Shown one piece after another: positions 6,550-8,708 of a stretch of DNA of 8,708 bases. The notes beneath the pieces were generated by a model that did not search any database, had not been told where the DNA came from, and saw nothing but the letters and a program-made list of their open reading frames with translations. The first letter of the stretch is position 1. Each line of letters opens with the position of its first letter. Source of the DNA: Pseudomonadota bacterium (lineage in GTDB: Bacteria > Desulfobacterota > WTBG01 > JAGOGO01). The stretch is taken from the NCBI GenBank assembly GCA_021160085.1, contig JAGHDE010000194.1, positions 1 through 8,708 on the forward strand. The letters run 5' to 3'. The position numbers and the translations under genes were made by a program.

Positions 6550-7239
6550 CTATGGTTTTGCCCGGATACATCCAAACCCTTCGCCAAGTCTGCACTGCAC
6601 ACAGGTGTCGGGCGACTCAAACGCCATCGATAACTGAGATTCGCACCCGCCGCACAGATATTCCTTCCCTATCTCCATCGGTCCATCACATGGAGTTATC
6701 TTCATGGGACATATCTCAATACACGACCAGCAGCGTTTACAAAAATCCGGCCTTTCGTAAAACGGCAAAGCAACGTGCCGGTCTTTTCCTCTCCCGACAA
6801 ACCCCAGGGATTTTGACCTCCAAACCTCAGTGCAAACTCTCACACATTTGCCACATAATATACAACTTTTGTTGCGAAACGGAAAGCGAACCTTGGTGAC
6901 ACCACATCGTACAGCAATATCCTGAGTCGCGCGGGAATTTGGAGCCTCCGCCACCAGCATCTCAGCAATCACCTTTCTCGCTTTAAGAATCTTTTCAGTG
7001 TGGGCAAGAACCGTCATCCCTTCCTTTGCTTCAAGAGTACAGGAAGCCGTAACCCGAGATTTGCCATTTTCGATTACTTCAACGATGCACAAACGACACG
7101 CACCGAGGGGTGTTAAATCTTCCATATGGCAAAGGTGGGGAATACAGATGCCATACTCTAATGCAGCATCCAGGACAGATGTTCCTTTCGGTGTCTTGAT
7201 TTTTGCTCCGTTAATGGTCAGGTTTACATAATTAGACAT
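6550..7239 (-). CDS. NuoG/HoxU-like iron-sulfur subunit (2Fe-2S plus two 4Fe-4S), short form with Cys-rich tail
   Basis: The 229-residue protein is an electron-transfer subunit of a NADH-linked oxidoreductase. Residues 1-75 are a 2Fe-2S domain with Cys37, Cys48, Cys51 and Cys67. Two ferredoxin motifs follow: C126-x2-C-x2-C-x3-C136 and C167-x2-C-x2-C-x3-C177-P. Between them and the 2Fe-2S domain, the His/Cys motif (HxxxCxxCxxxxxC) that binds the N5-type 4Fe-4S cluster of NuoG and HoxU is missing; the segment reads AEAPNSRATQDIAVRCG instead. The tail has six more cysteines (184, 196, 199, 213, 216, 224), including two CxxC pairs, and could bind a metal or another cluster. There is no molybdopterin or H-cluster domain, so the catalytic partner must be another protein. 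ATG at 7239 is chosen because AAGGGGA lies five bases upstream; the ATG at 7254, overlapping the previous stop as TAATGA, has no ribosome site. It follows the NuoF-like gene directly and probably forms a complex with it. Confidence 0.85.
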   Translation of the reverse strand: MSNYVNLTINGAKIKTPKGTSVLDAALEYGICIPHLCHMEDLTPLGACRLCIVEVIENGKSRVTASCTLEAKEGMTVLAHTEKILKARKVIAEMLVAEAPNSRATQDIAVRCGVTKVRFPFRNKSCILCGKCVRVCTEVWRSKSLGFVGRGKDRHVALPFYERPDFCKRCWSCIEICPMKITPCDGPMEIGKEYLCGGCESQLSMAFESPDTCVQCRLGEGFGCIRAKP

Positions 7240-7244
7240 GATAA

Positions 7245-7251
7245 TCCCCTT
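7245..7251 (-). promoter_or_regulatory. Ribosome binding site that sets the start of the NuoG/HoxU-like gene
   Basis: AAGGGGA on the minus strand stands five bases before the ATG at 7239. The alternative ATG at 7254 overlaps this site's upstream side and has no purine-rich stretch before it, so the later start is preferred. Confidence 0.7.
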
Positions 7252-7253
7252 CA

Positions 7254-8708
7254 TTAGGTTAAGATAACAGCATCAAACTTACATTGTTCTATACAAATCC
7301 CGCATTTTTCACAAAGCTCGTCTTTGATTACATGAAGTTTTTTCTTCTCTCCTGAAATAGCGCCGTGAGGGCACGCTAATAAACAAAGACCGCAACCATT
7401 ACATTTTTCCTCATCGATGGAATAGTGAATCAATGCCCGACAAACACCGGCCGGACATCGTTTCTCATTAATATGCGTTTCATATTCGGAACGAAAATAA
7501 CGCAGTGTCGAAAGCACAGGATTCGGTGCGGTTTTGCCCAGGGCACATAATGAGCCGATGGTGACAGTTTCAGCAACATCTTCCAATAAATCAAGCTGTT
7601 CTTCTGTCCCCCGTCCTTCAGTTATATCTGTAATAATTTCGAGCATTCTATCGATACCAATACGGCAGGGAACGCACTTACCACAGGATTCATCCTGCAA
7701 AAAGGTCAAAAAATATTTTGCCACGTCAACCATACAGGAATGTTCATCCACAACAACCATACCACCGGATCCAACCATGGACCCGGCATCATTCAAAACT
7801 TCAAAATCCACCGAAAGATCAAATTTGTCAACCGGCAGACAGCCACCCGAAGGTCCACCCGTTTGGACAGCCTTTATTTGAGCGCCGTTTTGTGAGCCTC
7901 CACCAATATCATTAATAATGGTGTTAAGTGTGGTTCCCATGGCAACTTCCACCAAACCAGTATTTTTGATCTGGCCGGTTAAAGCAAATATCTTCGTCCC
8001 CTTGCTGTTCTCAGTGCCTTTAGCAGCAAACCATGCGCCCCCATTAGTAACAATTGAAGGAATGTTGGCCCAGGTTTCCACATTGTTAAGAGTTGTGGGC
8101 ATATTCTTGAAACCCTGCTCGGTGGCATGAATATCTTTCGGCTGTGGTTCACCAACCTTTCCTTCCAACGATTCCATGAGTGCTGATGACTCCCCACAAA
8201 CAAAGGCCCCAGCACCTCGAGATATCCGAATGTCAAAGTTAATCCCGCTTCCCAAAATATTTTCTCCCAGTAAACCGAGTTCTCTCGCCTGACCTACGGC
8301 GATCTGGGAATGCTTAACTGCCAGAGGATATTCATTCCGTACATAAATATGTCCCTGTTGGGCACCAATGGCATAAGCGCCAATCAGCATGCCTTCAAAG
8401 ATGGCGTGCGGGTTTCCTTCCAAGAGGCTCCTGTCCATATAAGCACCGGGATCACCCTCATCAGCATTACAGATGACATGTTTTTCTTTACCGTCAGCAT
8501 TATAGCATTCATTCCATTTTTTCCATGTCGGAAATCCTGCCCCTCCACGTCCACGAAGTCCGGATTTTTTTATTTCTTTAATAATGTCTTCGGGAGACAA
8601 CGTGGTGATAACTTTAGCAAAAGCCGCATATCCTCCGTTTGCTATATACTCGCCAATATCGCATGGATCCAAAAGCTTGTTCTGGCCAAGGATAGTACGG
8701 TCCTGAGA
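7254..8708 (-). CDS. nuoF: NuoF/HydB-like NADH:FMN oxidoreductase subunit with C-terminal 2x4Fe-4S ferredoxin domain (5' end outside window)
   Basis: The visible 484 residues form the flavin and NAD(H) site of a complex I-like diaphorase, as in trimeric hydrogenases (HydB, HndC), NAD-linked formate dehydrogenases and similar soluble complexes. The frame stays open through the window edge, and residues before the TTG at 8672 (RTILGQNKLLDP) still match the family, so the gene is cut by the edge, not started there. Counting from that TTG: GRGGAGFPT at 41-49 is the FMN/NADH loop, NADEGDPGAYMDR at 69-81 and CGESSALMESLEG at 159-171 are conserved pocket segments, and an SLBB region follows near 225-290. 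SCGKCVPCR at 329-337 with Cys376 binds the NuoF 4Fe-4S cluster. A CPAGVC motif (406-411) and two ferredoxin motifs (Cys424-434, Cys454-464) close the chain; these are typical of HydB/HndC and absent from ordinary NuoF. A thioredoxin-like 2Fe-2S domain may precede it outside the window. The stop is TAA at 7254-7256. Confidence 0.9.
   Translation of the reverse strand, partial: SQDRTILGQNKLLDPCDIGEYIANGGYAAFAKVITTLSPEDIIKEIKKSGLRGRGGAGFPTWKKWNECYNADGKEKHVICNADEGDPGAYMDRSLLEGNPHAIFEGMLIGAYAIGAQQGHIYVRNEYPLAVKHSQIAVGQARELGLLGENILGSGINFDIRISRGAGAFVCGESSALMESLEGKVGEPQPKDIHATEQGFKNMPTTLNNVETWANIPSIVTNGGAWFAAKGTENSKGTKIFALTGQIKNTGLVEVAMGTTLNTIINDIGGGSQNGAQIKAVQTGGPSGGCLPVDKFDLSVDFEVLNDAGSMVGSGGMVVVDEHSCMVDVAKYFLTFLQDESCGKCVPCRIGIDRMLEIITDITEGRGTEEQLDLLEDVAETVTIGSLCALGKTAPNPVLSTLRYFRSEYETHINEKRCPAGVCRALIHYSIDEEKCNGCGLCLLACPHGAISGEKKKLHVIKDELCEKCGICIEQCKFDAVILT

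Noticed and set aside
7979..8236. 85-codon minus-strand frame inside the NuoF-like gene
   Set aside because: It is out of frame with a strongly conserved NuoF coding sequence and shows no ribosome site or known motif.
8670..8672. TTG at 8672 as the true start of the NuoF-like gene
   Set aside because: The frame continues upstream to the edge with family-like residues (RTILGQNKLLDP), so the start lies outside the window.

Overview
The window reads as part of a strictly anaerobic, moderately low-GC bacterial genome. The best guess is a clostridial or Peptococcaceae-like anaerobe, or a similar syntroph or sulfate reducer, with the lineage inferred only. The reasons are strong AAGGAG-type ribosome sites, an archaeal-type split glutamate synthase, and many low-potential 4Fe-4S ferredoxin domains joined to flavoprotein modules. 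No rRNA, tRNA, CRISPR array, transposon or phage gene was seen.

Layout. (1) Positions 113-4888, minus strand: a tight three-gene glutamate synthase (GOGAT) operon read right to left. It encodes a class II glutamine amidotransferase subunit (GltB1), a ferredoxin-FMN synthase subunit (GltB2), and a fusion of the GXGXG domain (GltB3) with a GltD-like FAD/NAD(P) reductase that ends in two 4Fe-4S clusters. The junctions are an 11-nt gap and a 14-nt overlap. (2) Positions 4889-5407: a very AT-rich divergent intergenic region with a TATAAT box for the glt operon, a possible 13-codon leader ORF ending in the gltB1 ribosome site, a perfect 10-bp inverted repeat, and a weak promoter for the rightward gene. 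(3) Positions 5408-6472, plus strand: a RecA/KaiC (RAD55)-like domain that has lost its ATPase motifs, fused to a C-terminal XRE helix-turn-helix. This is a probable transcription regulator and the most unusual gene here. (4) Positions 6467-6519: a hairpin terminator serving the genes to its right. (5) Positions 6550-8708, minus strand: a NuoF/HydB-like NADH:FMN subunit, cut by the window edge, followed by a 229-residue NuoG/HoxU-like 2Fe-2S/4Fe-4S subunit that lacks the usual His-Cys cluster segment and carries a cysteine-rich tail.

How it fits together. The glt operon should move the amide nitrogen of glutamine onto 2-oxoglutarate, with electrons supplied by the fused GltD part and/or reduced ferredoxin. 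The NuoF/HoxU-like pair should exchange electrons between NAD(H) and ferredoxin-like carriers, with a catalytic partner that lies outside the window. The pseudo-KaiC-HTH protein sits divergent to the glt operon and convergent with the diaphorase genes, so it is a natural candidate regulator of the glt operon. That link is inference from position.
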